64,000 bases of DNA from Pseudothauera nasutitermitis (lineage in GTDB: Bacteria > Pseudomonadota > Gammaproteobacteria > Burkholderiales > Rhodocyclaceae): positions 496,001 through 560,000 of the forward strand of contig NZ_SSOC01000002.1 in NCBI RefSeq assembly GCF_004801295.1, written 5' to 3'. Both the position numbers and the translations under genes were made by a program. Below the pieces are notes generated by a model, which saw nothing but the letters and a program-made list of their open reading frames with translations, searched no databases and had not been told where the DNA came from. This document shows positions 27,664 through 36,537 of the stretch, in pieces (the first letter of the stretch is position 1; the number at the start of each line of letters is the position of its first letter).

Positions 27664-27766
27664 AGGGCAAGGCAAGGATGGTAAGGGAATCCGCGCGGGT
27701 TGTATATATTGCCCCCGCAGGGCCGCCCGGCGCGGCGCGCGGCATCGAGCGCGGCGCTTTTTCTGT

Positions 27767-27772
27767 TAGAAT
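27767..27772 (+). promoter_or_regulatory. Candidate -10 box for the DUF3579 gene
   Basis: TAGAAT followed by CCGCC, about 60 bases upstream of the DUF3579 start. No convincing -35 hexamer was found at 16-18 bases. Confidence 0.35.
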
Positions 27773-27826
27773 CCGCCGGCCTCGCGAGGCGCGCCCTATA
27801 ACAACAGCGCCCGCGACCGACTCCAG

Positions 27827-28129
27827 ATGTCCGCACCAATGCGAGCTATGAATCAGAAGATCGAAAGCTTCGTCATCATCGGGGTCACGAGAGAGGGAAA
27901 GACATTCCGCCCCAGCGACTGGGCGGACCGCCTGTGCGGCATCATGTCGGCCTTCGGTGCCGACCACCGCATGACGTATTCCCCCTACGTGCGCCCCGGC
28001 TGCACCCTGAAAGGCGCCAAGACGGTCCTCGTCGATGCCCGGCTCTACGACATCGAGCCGCTGGCCTACAAGTTCCTGATCAATTTCGCCAACGACAACA
28101 ACCTGCAGATGGAACCGTTCGACCTCTGA
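27827..28129 (+). CDS. DUF3579 family protein
   Basis: 100 residues if the first ATG (27827) is used; ATGs at 27839 and 27848 are equally possible and none has a clear ribosome site. The conserved body is IIGVTREGKTFRPSDWADRLCGIMSAFGADHRMTYSPYVRPG and LYDIEPLAYKFLINFANDNN, the DUF3579 pattern of betaproteobacteria. Function unknown. It is transcribed divergently from argD, alone, and ends at a bidirectional terminator shared with rpsT. Confidence 0.85.
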   Translation: MSAPMRAMNQKIESFVIIGVTREGKTFRPSDWADRLCGIMSAFGADHRMTYSPYVRPGCTLKGAKTVLVDARLYDIEPLAYKFLINFANDNNLQMEPFDL

Positions 28130-28183
28130 GGTCGACTCCGTCTCCCCCTGGCGCCACCGTGCCACGGCGGACCTGCGGAAAAC

Positions 28184-28212
28184 AAAACGGCGACCCTCGG
28201 GTCGCCGTTTTG
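28184..28212. terminator. Bidirectional terminator between DUF3579 and rpsT
   Basis: AAAACGGCGACCC, TC, GGGTCGCCGTTTT: a perfect stem with A4 and T4 on the two sides, serving both convergent genes. Confidence 0.9.
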
Positions 28213-28235
28213 ACATACCGGAGAACCAGTCTGGT

Positions 28236-28505
28236 TCAGGCGGCAGCCATTGCCTTGATCGCGGCCGACAGGCGGCTCTTGTGGCGAGCGGCCTTGTTCT
28301 TGTGGATGATCTTCTTGTCGGCGATGCTGTCGATGGTGCTTTCGGAGATGCGGAACACCGATTGAGCCGCCGCCTTGTCGCCACCCACGATGGCCTTGCG
28401 AACGGCCTTGATCGCGGTACGCAAACGAGAGCGCAGGCTGGCGTTATGGGCGCGAGCCTTGACCGCCTGACGGGCACGCTTGCGGGCTTGTGCGGAGTTG
28501 GCCAT
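28236..28505 (-). CDS. rpsT: Ribosomal protein S20
   Basis: 89 residues from the ATG at 28505 with GGAAG upstream; the longer frame to 28571 covers the promoter. [21 protein letters not shown] and [21 protein letters not shown] are standard S20 sequence. Highly basic, helical. Monocistronic, between its own promoter and a bidirectional terminator. Confidence 0.97.
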   Translation of the reverse strand: MANSAQARKRARQAVKARAHNASLRSRLRTAIKAVRKAIVGGDKAAAQSVFRISESTIDSIADKKIIHKNKAARHKSRLSAAIKAMAAA

Positions 28506-28542
28506 AAGATTTACTTCCGTGTTCGGGTTTAGAAAACACGCG

Positions 28543-28571
28543 ATTCTAACTGCCGCCCAGGCCCAGCGCAA
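28543..28571 (-). promoter_or_regulatory. Predicted sigma-70 promoter of rpsT
   Basis: Minus strand TTGCGC, 17 bases, TAGAAT, then CGCG, about 38 bases before the rpsT ATG. Confidence 0.55.
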
Positions 28572-28606
28572 GGCCTTTCATGACGAAAAGGACCCGTACG
28601 CCGCGA

Positions 28607-28635
28607 TTGGAAGCCCTTCGCCAGCGGCGCATAAT
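28607..28635 (+). promoter_or_regulatory. Predicted sigma-70 promoter of the pseudouridine synthase gene
   Basis: TTGGAA, 17 bases, CATAAT, followed by CGCCGC, 28 bases before the start at 28663. Confidence 0.5.
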
Positions 28636-28662
28636 CGCCGCACCGCGCCTCCCGCCCGCTCC

Positions 28663-29415
28663 ATGCCCGCCATCCTGTATCAAGACGCCCACCTGGTCGC
28701 ACTCCACAAGCCGTCCGGCATGCTCGTGCACCGTTCCAAGCTCGACGCGCACGAAACCCGCTTCGCCGTGCAATGGCTGCGCGACCGCCTCGGCCGCCAG
28801 GTGCATCCCGTGCATCGGCTGGACAAGGGCACATCGGGCGTGCTGCTGTTCGCCCTCGACCGCGACACCCTGGCGCGTCTCGCCAGCCAGTTCGAAACCC
28901 GCGCGGTGGGCAAGCGCTATGTGGCCGTCGTACGCGGCCACCCACCCGAGGCCGGCCTGATCGACCATGCGCTGAGCCGCCGCTTCGACGATGCCGAACG
29001 CGCCGCCGCCGAACTGCCCGGCGCACCACAGCCCGCGCTCACCCGCTACCGCCGCCTGGCGACTGCCGAACTGCCGCATTGCGTAGACCGCTATCCCACC
29101 AGCCGCTACGCCCTGCTCGAACTGTGCCCGGAAACCGGACGGCGCCACCAGCTGCGCCGCCATCTGAAGCACATCGCCCACCCCATCATCGGCGACGCCA
29201 CCTTCGGCAAGGGCCTGCACAACCGCCTGTTCCAGCAACTGTTCGACAGCCACCGCATGCTGCTGGCGTGCACCGAACTGACGCTGCGCCATCCGTGGAG
29301 CGCTGCCCCGCTTTGCCTGCGTGCCCCGCTCGACGACAGCTTCATGCGGGTGATCGACGCGCTGGGCTGGCGCGGTGCCGTGCCCGGCGGACTTCCAGCT
29401 GACATCGAAACATAG
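28663..29415 (+). CDS. truC: RluA-family tRNA pseudouridine synthase (TruC-like)
   Basis: 250 residues from the ATG at 28663; the frame is open upstream to 28480 but that part overlaps the rpsT promoter. The catalytic Asp54 is in VHRLDKGTSGVLLFA, and GKRYVAVVRG, ETGRRHQLRRHLKHIAHPIIGD are the RluA-family motifs. The very short N-terminus without an S4 domain and the sequence IGDATFGKGLHNR are typical of TruC, which makes pseudouridine 65 in tRNA. RluC/RluD-type enzymes are longer. Divergent from rpsT. Confidence 0.82.
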   Translation: MPAILYQDAHLVALHKPSGMLVHRSKLDAHETRFAVQWLRDRLGRQVHPVHRLDKGTSGVLLFALDRDTLARLASQFETRAVGKRYVAVVRGHPPEAGLIDHALSRRFDDAERAAAELPGAPQPALTRYRRLATAELPHCVDRYPTSRYALLELCPETGRRHQLRRHLKHIAHPIIGDATFGKGLHNRLFQQLFDSHRMLLACTELTLRHPWSAAPLCLRAPLDDSFMRVIDALGWRGAVPGGLPADIET

Positions 29416-29460
29416 CAGAATGATCCGTTCCGCAAGCCCCACGTTTTCACCGAGACCCAC

Positions 29461-30540
29461 ATGAATCGCCTGCTTCAAGTCCGCGCCCTGGGCCAGCAGA
29501 TCTGGCTGGACAACCTTTCCCGCACGCTGATCCGCGACGGCCACCTGGCCCGCTTCGTCCGCGAGGACGGGGTAACCGGGGTCACCACCAATCCGGCCAT
29601 CTTCCACAAGGCGATCGCCGACGGGCGGTATTACGAAGAAGACCTCGCCGCGCTGAAATCCCGCCCGGGCGAAGCCGAGGCGCGTTATGAGGCGCTGGTG
29701 ATTCCCGACGTGCGCGCGGCCTGCGATCTGCTGCGGGCGACCTGGGAGCAGAGCGCCGGCGAGCTTGGCTATGTCAGCCTGGAAGTATCCCCCGCACTGG
29801 CGCACGATCGCGCCGGCACACTGGCCGCCGGCCTGCGCCTGCGTGAAGCGGTGGCACGCGACAATCTGCTGATCAAGGTGCCGGCCACATCGGCGGGCCT
29901 CGGCGCCATCGAGGATCTGATCGCCCACGGCGTCAGCGTCAATGTCACCCTGCTGTTCTCGCTCACGCACTGCGACGCGGTGGCCAAAGCCTATCTGCGC
30001 GGCCTCGAACGCCTGCACGCGGCGGGCGGCGACCTTGGGCGCGTGTACTCGGTGGCCAGCCTGTTCCTCAGCCGGGTGGATTCGCTGATCGACCCGCAAC
30101 TCGCCGCGCACGGCCCGGCCGGTGCGGCACTGGCCGGCAAGACCGCCGTGGCGATGGCCAGGCTGGCCTATGCGCGCTATCGGGCGCGCTTCCACGGCAG
30201 TGCGTTCGACGCCTTGCGCACATCGGGAGCACGCCCGCAATACATGCTGTGGGCGAGCACGGGCACCAAGAACCCGGCTTACAGCGACCTGCTGTACGTG
30301 GAACCGTTGATCGGCGCGGAAACGGTGAACACCCTGCCCGACGCCACGCTCGCCGCGCTCATCGATCACGGCCAGGTGGCGGCCACGCTGGACAGCGGCG
30401 TGGACGCGGCGCACGCGACCTTCGCCGCCCTCGGCGCGCTGGGGATCGACCTGGACGAAGCTGGCGAGCGCCTGCAGACCGAAGGGCTGCGGCAGTTCGA
30501 GGAAGCCTTTTCCCGCCTGCTCACGCTGACTGCCGACTGA
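29461..30540 (+). CDS. tal: Transaldolase (Tal type 2)
   Basis: 359 residues of the longer, TalB-distant subfamily. MNRLLQVRALGQQIWLDNLSR and GVTGVTTNPAIFHKAI form the N-terminal signature; the Schiff-base Lys is in NLLIKVPATSAGLGAI and ASTGTKNPAYSDLLYVEPLIG is the subfamily marker. It transfers dihydroxyacetone units in the non-oxidative pentose phosphate pathway, linking to pgi upstream in the same window. Follows the pseudouridine synthase by 45 bases on the same strand. Confidence 0.95.
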   Translation: MNRLLQVRALGQQIWLDNLSRTLIRDGHLARFVREDGVTGVTTNPAIFHKAIADGRYYEEDLAALKSRPGEAEARYEALVIPDVRAACDLLRATWEQSAGELGYVSLEVSPALAHDRAGTLAAGLRLREAVARDNLLIKVPATSAGLGAIEDLIAHGVSVNVTLLFSLTHCDAVAKAYLRGLERLHAAGGDLGRVYSVASLFLSRVDSLIDPQLAAHGPAGAALAGKTAVAMARLAYARYRARFHGSAFDALRTSGARPQYMLWASTGTKNPAYSDLLYVEPLIGAETVNTLPDATLAALIDHGQVAATLDSGVDAAHATFAALGALGIDLDEAGERLQTEGLRQFEEAFSRLLTLTAD

Positions 30541-30546
30541 ACACGC

Positions 30547-30572
30547 GGGCCGGTTCCAAAGCCCACCGGCCC
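30547..30572. terminator. Hairpin between convergent tal and DUF3135 genes
   Basis: GGGCCGGT and ACCGGCCC, 8-bp arms with a 10-base loop, lie in the 35-base space between the two stop codons. No T-tract is present. Confidence 0.45.
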
Positions 30573-30575
30573 CAC

Positions 30576-30890
30576 TCAGCCCGCGCCGCCCTCCAGGTGC
30601 GTCACCGCGCGGCCCAGCCGCTCGCTGGCGCAACGCAATGCCACCCCCTGTTCGCACATCGCAAGCAGGCGCCCTTCCATCATGCGGGTGACGCTGCGCA
30701 CCGCGTTGAGCGGCGTGCCGGCCGCCGCGCGGGCACGGTCGATACACCCCTGCATCTCGCGCAGACGTCCGGCTTCTTCCTCCGGGCGTTCGCCGATGAA
30801 GCCTTCGATGACACCGCGCCGGGCGCGGAAATAGGCTTCCGGATCGCGCTCGGCAAGCGCACACCAATGATCGAAATCGAAATCCGCCAC
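30576..30890 (-). CDS. DUF3135 family protein
   Basis: 104 residues from a GTG at 30890 with a good GAGGGGG site just upstream. The earlier ATG at 30911 gives MLRRGGR and would include the ribosome site. FDFDHWCALAERDPEAYFRARRGVIEGFI and LREMQGCIDRARAAAGTPLNA correspond to the DUF3135 pattern. It has one conserved Trp and a helical, charged composition; function unknown. Convergent with tal; downstream of the cheA1 terminator region but transcribed separately. Confidence 0.75.
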   Translation of the reverse strand: MADFDFDHWCALAERDPEAYFRARRGVIEGFIGERPEEEAGRLREMQGCIDRARAAAGTPLNAVRSVTRMMEGRLLAMCEQGVALRCASERLGRAVTHLEGGAG

Positions 30891-30976
30891 GCGCCCCCCT
30901 CTGCGGAGCACGCTGCGAATGCAAAGCCCCGCCTTACTTCATCGTAGGCAAGGGGCAGGTGGGGAACAAGCAAGAC

Positions 30977-30998
30977 GGCCCGCCAGGCGCGGCGGGCC
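30977..30998 (-). terminator. Hairpin after cheA1
   Basis: GGCCCGCC and GGCGGGCC, 8-bp arms with a 6-base loop, 16 bases beyond the cheA1 stop. T5 is on the opposite strand side, so as a terminator it would work better in the plus direction. Confidence 0.4.
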
Positions 30999-31013
30999 AC
31001 ACGTTTTTACAAG

Positions 31014-32903
31014 TCAGCGGACGGCCACCGACTGCGAAGCGTTGAGCAGGGCCGCACGCGACACACCGCGGAATTCACCCGCACCACCGAGCAGTTCCTT
31101 CATGTCGAGGATCAGCACGATCTGCCCGTTGGACAGCGTGGTCACACCGGCCACGCCCTTCGGGCGGAAGTCGTCGAGGGACTTGATCACCGCGTCCTCG
31201 CGGCCGGCGAAACTGTCGATGGCGAGGATGAAGGACAACTCGGCGGTATGCATCAGCACGCCGTATTCGGGCGAACGTTCCTGCGGCCAGCCGAGCAACC
31301 CCGCCAGCGGCAGGATCGGCAAAACCTCGCCGCGCACCACCATGGTGGCGCGCCCGCCGACCTCCTGCACCTGTTCGGTGTCGATCGGCAGGATCTCGCG
31401 CACCATCGACAGCGGCACGGCGAAGGGCTGTTCGCCCAGGCGCACCAGCAGCACCGGCAGGATCGCCAGGGTCAGCGGCAGGCTGATGATGAAGGTGGTG
31501 CCCTTGCCGAGCTGCGAGCGGATCTCGATGGAACCGTTGAGCTTCTGGATGTTGGTGCGCACCACGTCCATGCCGACGCCGCGGCCCGATACGTCGGAAA
31601 CCTGCGCCGCGGTGGAGAAGCCCGGCAGGAACACCAAGTTGTAGCTCTGGCGCTCGTCCATGGTGTTGGCTTCCTCATCGGTGATGAGGCCCCTTTCCAC
31701 CGCCTTGGCGCGCAGCTTCTCGGCATTCATGCCGTGGCCGTCGTCGGCCACCATGATCAGGATGTGGTCGCCCTCCTGGCGCGCTTCCAGGCGCAGGATG
31801 GATTTTTCCGGCTTGCCGGCGGCGCGGCGGTCGGTGGCCGACTCCACGCCGTGGTCCACCGCGTTGCGGATCAGGTGGATGATCGGGTCGGAAAGATCCT
31901 CGATCATCGTCTTGTCGATTTCGGTTTCCTCGCCAGCCAGCACCAGTTCGACGTCCTTGCCGAGGTTGCGCGCGAGGTCGCGGGCGATGCGCGGGTATTT
32001 CTGGAACAGCCGGCCGATGGGCTGCATGCGGGTCTTCATCACCGCGTTCTGCAGATCGGACACCAGCAGATCGAGCTGGCTCACCGCCACGTCCAGGGCA
32101 TGCAGCGTCTCGGTGTCGTTGAGGCCGTTGAGGATGTCGCTGCGCAGCGCGTTGAGGCGGTTCTTGGTCAGGCCGATCTCGCCGGACAGGTTGAGCACCT
32201 GGTCCAGGCGCGCGGTATCGACGCGGATCGAGTTGTCGCGCGTCTTTTCGCTGTCGCGCCGCCCGCTCGGCGCGGAAGACCCCGGACGGTCGGAGGCACG
32301 TCGACCGATGGCGGCCTGCACCACTTCTTCCGGTTTGGTGCCCGGCGCCGCGGGCAGGCTGGCGGCCTGGGCTGGCGCCTCGACGGCAACCGGCAGGCCG
32401 GTGACCGCGTTGAACAGATTGTTCCAGTCCGGTCCGCCCTGTCCGGCGGGGGCCGCCTCAACCACCTGTACGGGTTCGGCAGCGGCCGGATCCGCCGTGC
32501 CGCCCACGAGTTCGCCGGCGATGGCGCGCTTCAGGCGGTCGATCAGGTCCGCATCGGCGGCGGGCGGCTGCACGCCCTGCTCCAGGAAGCCGAACATGTC
32601 GCGCACCACCCCGGTGGCGGCGAGGATGACGTCCATGGCCTCGGGGGTGATCGCCAGTTCACCGTTGCGCAGCTTGTCGAACAGGTTCTCGGTGAGGTGG
32701 CACAGCGTCACCAGTTCGGTGGCGTTGAGGAACCCGGCACCACCCTTGATGGTGTGGAAGCCGCGAAAGATGTCGTTGAGCAGGCTGCGATCATCGGGCG
32801 CGCGTTCCAGGTCGACCAGCTTGTTGTCGACGCCGGAGAGCAGATCGCCCGCCTCGATCAGAAAGTCCTGCAGCAACTCCTCCATGCCGGCAAAGTCACT
32901 CAT
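31014..32903 (-). CDS. cheA: Chemotaxis histidine kinase CheA (first copy)
   Basis: 629 residues from the ATG at 32903. P1 (1-110) carries the phospho-acceptor His50 in FHTIKGGAGFL. A linker of about 100 residues rich in Ala/Pro replaces the P2 domain; no CheY/CheB-binding fold is recognisable there. P3 starts at SIRVDTARLDQVLNLSGEIGLTKNRL, P4 has HLIRNAVDHGVES and DDGHGM plus GRGVGMDVV, and P5 (CheW-like) closes the protein. It ends the cheV-cheV-cheY-cheZ-cheA group, which has no cheW of its own. Confidence 0.95.
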   Translation of the reverse strand: MSDFAGMEELLQDFLIEAGDLLSGVDNKLVDLERAPDDRSLLNDIFRGFHTIKGGAGFLNATELVTLCHLTENLFDKLRNGELAITPEAMDVILAATGVVRDMFGFLEQGVQPPAADADLIDRLKRAIAGELVGGTADPAAAEPVQVVEAAPAGQGGPDWNNLFNAVTGLPVAVEAPAQAASLPAAPGTKPEEVVQAAIGRRASDRPGSSAPSGRRDSEKTRDNSIRVDTARLDQVLNLSGEIGLTKNRLNALRSDILNGLNDTETLHALDVAVSQLDLLVSDLQNAVMKTRMQPIGRLFQKYPRIARDLARNLGKDVELVLAGEETEIDKTMIEDLSDPIIHLIRNAVDHGVESATDRRAAGKPEKSILRLEARQEGDHILIMVADDGHGMNAEKLRAKAVERGLITDEEANTMDERQSYNLVFLPGFSTAAQVSDVSGRGVGMDVVRTNIQKLNGSIEIRSQLGKGTTFIISLPLTLAILPVLLVRLGEQPFAVPLSMVREILPIDTEQVQEVGGRATMVVRGEVLPILPLAGLLGWPQERSPEYGVLMHTAELSFILAIDSFAGREDAVIKSLDDFRPKGVAGVTTLSNGQIVLILDMKELLGGAGEFRGVSRAALLNASQSVAVR

Positions 32904-32999
32904 GGTCCTCACGCTCCTAGATTCCGGGGCGGCCCGAGCCACTCCCGTACGCCGCCGTCCGCCGCGCGGACGGCCGGTTGTTCAATCGCCTGCCGCGCC

Positions 33000-33887
33000 T
33001 CAGAAACCGAGGCTCTCCAGCAGATCATCGACCTGCTCCTGGCTGGTCACCACGTCGTCGCGCCCTTCGGCGGAGATCACCGGGCCGTTCATCAGGCCGG
33101 CGTGCTTTTCCGGCACCTTGTCCGACGGGGCGACCTCCAGCAGCACCTGCAGCAGCTGGGTTTCCAGCACCTGGGCCAGATCGACGACCTTCTTGATCAC
33201 CTGCCCGGTGAGATCCTGGAAATCCTGCGCCATCATGATTTCCAGCAACTGGGCGTTGGTCGCCCGGCTGCTGTCCGCCACGCCGCCGACGAACGTTCGC
33301 GTGTCGGCAGACAGGGCCTTGAATTCCTCCACGCTCAACTGGTTGGCGAACAGCTTGTCCCAGCGGGCCTTGAGCGCCGTCGCATCCGCCTCGACGCGGT
33401 CCTGGATGGGACGCGCGATGTCGGTGGCGTTGAGCACGCGGCTGGCGGCCTGCTCGGTGAGCTGGGCGATGTAGTTGAGGCGCTGGCGGGCATCGGGAAT
33501 CGACGAGGCGGCCTCCTGCAACGTGGCGTCGTAGCCCAGTTCGCGCAGGGTATCGTGCACCTGGCGGGTCATCTGGCCGATGCGCTGGAACACCACCTCG
33601 TAGCTGCCCTCCACATGCGGCTCGGCAGCCACGGCCACCGGCGCGGGACGTACCGCCGGGGCGGGACGGGCGGGCGGCACGGCCGCCGGCGCCGGTTGCG
33701 GAGGGGGGTCGAACTGGCCGGCCACCGAATCGAACAGTGCCTGCAATTCGTCGCTGTCGCCATCCGCCGCCGGCCCGGGGGCGACCTCCAGCCGGGGCTT
33801 GGCCGCCGGCGCCGAGGCGATGCTGTCGAACAGCGCCTGAAGATCGTCGGAGTCTCCGGACTCGTCGAATTTCAGCTTCTTCGCCAT
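33000..33887 (-). CDS. cheZ: CheY-P phosphatase CheZ
   Basis: 295 residues, longer than E. coli CheZ (214). The catalytic Asp and Gln lie in AQDFQDLTGQVIKKV (D-L-T-G-Q), and the C-terminal CheY-binding helix is SQEQVDDLLESLGF. The extra length is an N-terminal 95 residues holding two near copies of D-S-D-(D/E)-L-Q-A-L-F-D-S-(I/V)-A (about residues 12-24 and 44-56), then a Pro/Ala-rich linker. Central LNYIAQLTEQAASRVLNA belongs to the long hairpin. Flanked by cheY (37 bases) and cheA1. Confidence 0.93.
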   Translation of the reverse strand: MAKKLKFDESGDSDDLQALFDSIASAPAAKPRLEVAPGPAADGDSDELQALFDSVAGQFDPPPQPAPAAVPPARPAPAVRPAPVAVAAEPHVEGSYEVVFQRIGQMTRQVHDTLRELGYDATLQEAASSIPDARQRLNYIAQLTEQAASRVLNATDIARPIQDRVEADATALKARWDKLFANQLSVEEFKALSADTRTFVGGVADSSRATNAQLLEIMMAQDFQDLTGQVIKKVVDLAQVLETQLLQVLLEVAPSDKVPEKHAGLMNGPVISAEGRDDVVTSQEQVDDLLESLGF

Positions 33888-33924
33888 GGTTACGAACTCC
33901 CTTGCTCGTTGTGCGCGCCGACCG

Positions 33925-34323
33925 TCAGGCCGTCGTCTTGCCGAACTTCTCGAAGATCTTTTCGAGCTTCTCGGCCATCGTGGCGGCGGTGAACGGTTTG
34001 ACGATGTAGCCGCTCGCGCCGGCCTGCGCGGCCGCGATGATGTTTTCCTTCTTGGCCTCGGCCGTGATCATCAGTACCGGCAGGTGCTTCAGGTGAGGTG
34101 TCTGGCGGATGGTCTGCAGCAGCGTCAGGCCATCCATGTTGGGCATGTTCCAGTCGGTGACGACGAAGTCGAACGGCCCGCTGTTGAGCTTCTGCAGGGC
34201 CACCGCGCCATCCTCGGCCTCGTCCACGTTGGTGTAGCCGAGTTCCTTGAGAAGGTTGCGCACGATGCGGCGCATGGTCGAGAAGTCGTCGACGACGAGG
34301 AATTTCATTTTTGGGTCAGCCAT
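33925..34323 (-). CDS. cheY: Chemotaxis response regulator CheY
   Basis: 132 residues. D12, D13 and the phospho-acceptor D57 ([10 protein letters not shown]), Thr87 (MITAEA) and Lys109 (IVKPF) are all in place. Tyr106 of E. coli CheY is present as YIVKPF. It binds the flagellar switch protein FliM when phosphorylated and is reset by the adjacent CheZ. Confidence 0.96.
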   Translation of the reverse strand: MADPKMKFLVVDDFSTMRRIVRNLLKELGYTNVDEAEDGAVALQKLNSGPFDFVVTDWNMPNMDGLTLLQTIRQTPHLKHLPVLMITAEAKKENIIAAAQAGASGYIVKPFTAATMAEKLEKIFEKFGKTTA

Positions 34324-34359
34324 TTTCGATCTCCGGTGTTCTGCTGCGGGCCAGACCGC

Positions 34360-35307
34360 TCAGTGCCCCCGATTGAGCATCGGGCGCAAGGTGTCGGCCA
34401 GCACGTCCGCGTCGAATTTTGCCACGTAAGCATCGACACCGACCCGCTTGCCCATCGCACGATTGGCCTCGGAGGACAGCGAGGAGTGCATGACCACCGG
34501 AATGCCTTCGAAGCGTGGATCGTTCTTGATGTTGCGGGTGAGCACGTAGCCGTCCATCTCGGGCATCTCGGCATCGACCAGGATCAGGTCGACTTCCTCG
34601 GCCAGCGGGCGCCCGGTCTGCTGTGCATGGCTGGCCATGCCTTCCAGGCGGGTCCAGGCTTCCAGGCCGTTCTGCGCGTGCTTGTGCTTGACGCCCAGCT
34701 TGTCGAGCACCTCGGCGATCTTGCGGCGCGCCACCGCCGAATCGTCCACGAAGAAGATATTCACGTCGTGCCCGCCGGAGATCGGCGCGATGCTGCCGAT
34801 CACCGCTTCGCCGAAGGTGTTGGCGAGGATGGTCTCGACGTCGAGGATGGACACCAGGCTGCCGTCGGGCAGTTCGGTGATCGCGGTGATGAAGCTATGC
34901 ACGCTGGAGGAGACGTTTTCCGGCGTGCGCACCTTGTCCCATTCCACCCGGATGATGCGGTCCACCTCCTCGACCAGGAAGCCGAGCGTGCGCTTGCTGT
35001 ATTCGGTGACCATCATCGCGGCGCCCAGCGCGTCGCCCGGTGCGGCGATGTCGAGCACCTTGGCCAGCGAAAGCACCGGAATCACGTTGCCGCGCAGCGA
35101 GATCAGCCCTTCCACGCCACTGGGCATGTTGGGCGCGCGGGTGATGAAGGGCGTCTTGGAAACCTCGCGCACCTTGAACACGTTGATGCCGAAGGTTTCC
35201 TTGGTTCCCAGGGAGAACAGCAGGATCTCCATCCGGTTGGAGCCGGCCAGCATGGTCCGGCCATCGACCGCTTCGAGGAAGTTGTTTTCCGGGATTTCGA
35301 GCTTCAT
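34360..35307 (-). CDS. cheV: Chemotaxis coupling protein CheV (copy 1)
   Basis: 315 residues from the ATG at 35307. A CheW-like domain (about 1-165: MEILLFSLGTKETFGINVFKVREV, LISLRGNVIPVLSLAK) is fused to a receiver (about 185-315) with FFVDDSAVARR and the phospho-acceptor in LILVDAEMPEMDGYVLT. CheV couples receptors to CheA and can be phosphorylated by it for adaptation. The upstream gene is a second CheV with the same architecture, 13 bases away. Confidence 0.94.
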   Translation of the reverse strand: MKLEIPENNFLEAVDGRTMLAGSNRMEILLFSLGTKETFGINVFKVREVSKTPFITRAPNMPSGVEGLISLRGNVIPVLSLAKVLDIAAPGDALGAAMMVTEYSKRTLGFLVEEVDRIIRVEWDKVRTPENVSSSVHSFITAITELPDGSLVSILDVETILANTFGEAVIGSIAPISGGHDVNIFFVDDSAVARRKIAEVLDKLGVKHKHAQNGLEAWTRLEGMASHAQQTGRPLAEEVDLILVDAEMPEMDGYVLTRNIKNDPRFEGIPVVMHSSLSSEANRAMGKRVGVDAYVAKFDADVLADTLRPMLNRGH

Positions 35308-35320
35308 GGAAGACCTCGGC

Positions 35321-36289
35321 TCAGTTGCCGGCCTGGCCATCGGTGCGCAGCAGGCGGCGCAGCGTGGAGGCCAGACGCTGGGGTTCGAACTTGGGCACGT
35401 ATTCGTCGACCCCGACCGACTTGCCCAGGTTCTGGTTGGACATGCCGGACAAGGAGGAATGCATGATCACCGGCACGCCTTCGAAGCGCGGATCGGACTT
35501 GATCGACTTGGTGAGGATGTAGCCGTCCATTTCCGGCATTTCCACGTCGGTGAGCACCAGGCTCACCAGATCCCTGACCCTGCGCCCGCTCGATTCGGCA
35601 TAGGCGGCGACCTTCTTCAGTTCTTCCCAGGCCGCCCGCCCGTTCACCGAACTGACGTAGCGCACGCCCAGCGCATCCAGCGTGCGCGTGATCTGCTTGC
35701 GCGCCACCGAGGAATCGTCGGCGAAATACACCGTGTGCTCGCCGTATTCGGACGCCAGCGGCTCGATGTTCTGGAACAGGTATTCGTCATCGTAGCGCGT
35801 GGTTTCGGAGAGCACCTTCTCCACGTCGAGCATCATCACCAGCTTGTTGCCCGGCAGTTCGGTCACCGCGGTGACCAGCCCGCCCATGTTGGCCACCAGC
35901 ATGTCGGGCGGCACGCGCATCTGCGCCCAGTCCAGACGCAGGATGGTATCCACCGCCTCCACCAGGAAACCCTGGGTGTGGCCGTTGTACTCGGTGACGA
36001 TCATGATCTCGCGCGGCGTATCCGAGCCGATGCCGACATACTTGGCCAGGTCGACCACCGGCACCAGCACGCCACGCAGGCTCACCATGCCTTCCACCGA
36101 GGAGGGCATTTCCGGCGCGGCGGTGATGGCCGGCGTGCGCATCACCTCGCGCACCTTGAACACGTTGATGCCGAAGGTTTCGCGCCGGCCCGTGCGCTGG
36201 TCCGTGCCGAGGGTGAACAGCAGGATTTCCAGCTTGTTGGTTCCCGCGAGCTTGGTGCGGGCATCGATGTTCTTGAGCAGTTCCGACAT
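35321..36289 (-). CDS. cheV: Chemotaxis coupling protein CheV (copy 2)
   Basis: 322 residues: CheW-like domain (KLEILLFTLGTDQRTGRRETFGINVFKVREVMRTPAITAAPEMPSS... type) then receiver with YFADDSSVARKQ and VLTDVEMPEMDGYILT. It differs from copy 1 in an insertion around TDQRTGRRE and in receptor-facing residues, so the copies may prefer different receptor groups. It is the first gene after the sigma-28-like promoter at 36350-36376. Confidence 0.94.
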   Translation of the reverse strand: MSELLKNIDARTKLAGTNKLEILLFTLGTDQRTGRRETFGINVFKVREVMRTPAITAAPEMPSSVEGMVSLRGVLVPVVDLAKYVGIGSDTPREIMIVTEYNGHTQGFLVEAVDTILRLDWAQMRVPPDMLVANMGGLVTAVTELPGNKLVMMLDVEKVLSETTRYDDEYLFQNIEPLASEYGEHTVYFADDSSVARKQITRTLDALGVRYVSSVNGRAAWEELKKVAAYAESSGRRVRDLVSLVLTDVEMPEMDGYILTKSIKSDPRFEGVPVIMHSSLSGMSNQNLGKSVGVDEYVPKFEPQRLASTLRRLLRTDGQAGN

Positions 36290-36349
36290 AGGTCTCTCCG
36301 CGGAGCGGGTCCGGCGGCGCCCGAACCCCGGGCGCCTGGTTTGTTGAGC

Positions 36350-36376
36350 TTATCGACAGCTTACGTGGTTTCTTTA
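36350..36376 (-). promoter_or_regulatory. Predicted FliA (sigma-28) promoter of cheV-cheV-cheY-cheZ-cheA
   Basis: Minus strand TAAAGAAA-N11-GTCGATAA against consensus TAAAGTTT-N11-GCCGATAA: correct spacing and 13 of 16 matches. It lies 60 bases before the first cheV. Confidence 0.8.
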
Positions 36377-36537
36377 GGAAACACCGCCATGCAAATCAAG
36401 CGGCCGGATATTCTCGCATCAACGCCGATGCGCACACACCGATTCCCGCATCGCATCCCATTGTATCGGGGGCCGTCCACGCACAACCGTGGAAAAAGCG
36501 GGATTTCAGCCCTCAATCCCGGCCCACTGCGCCGCAA

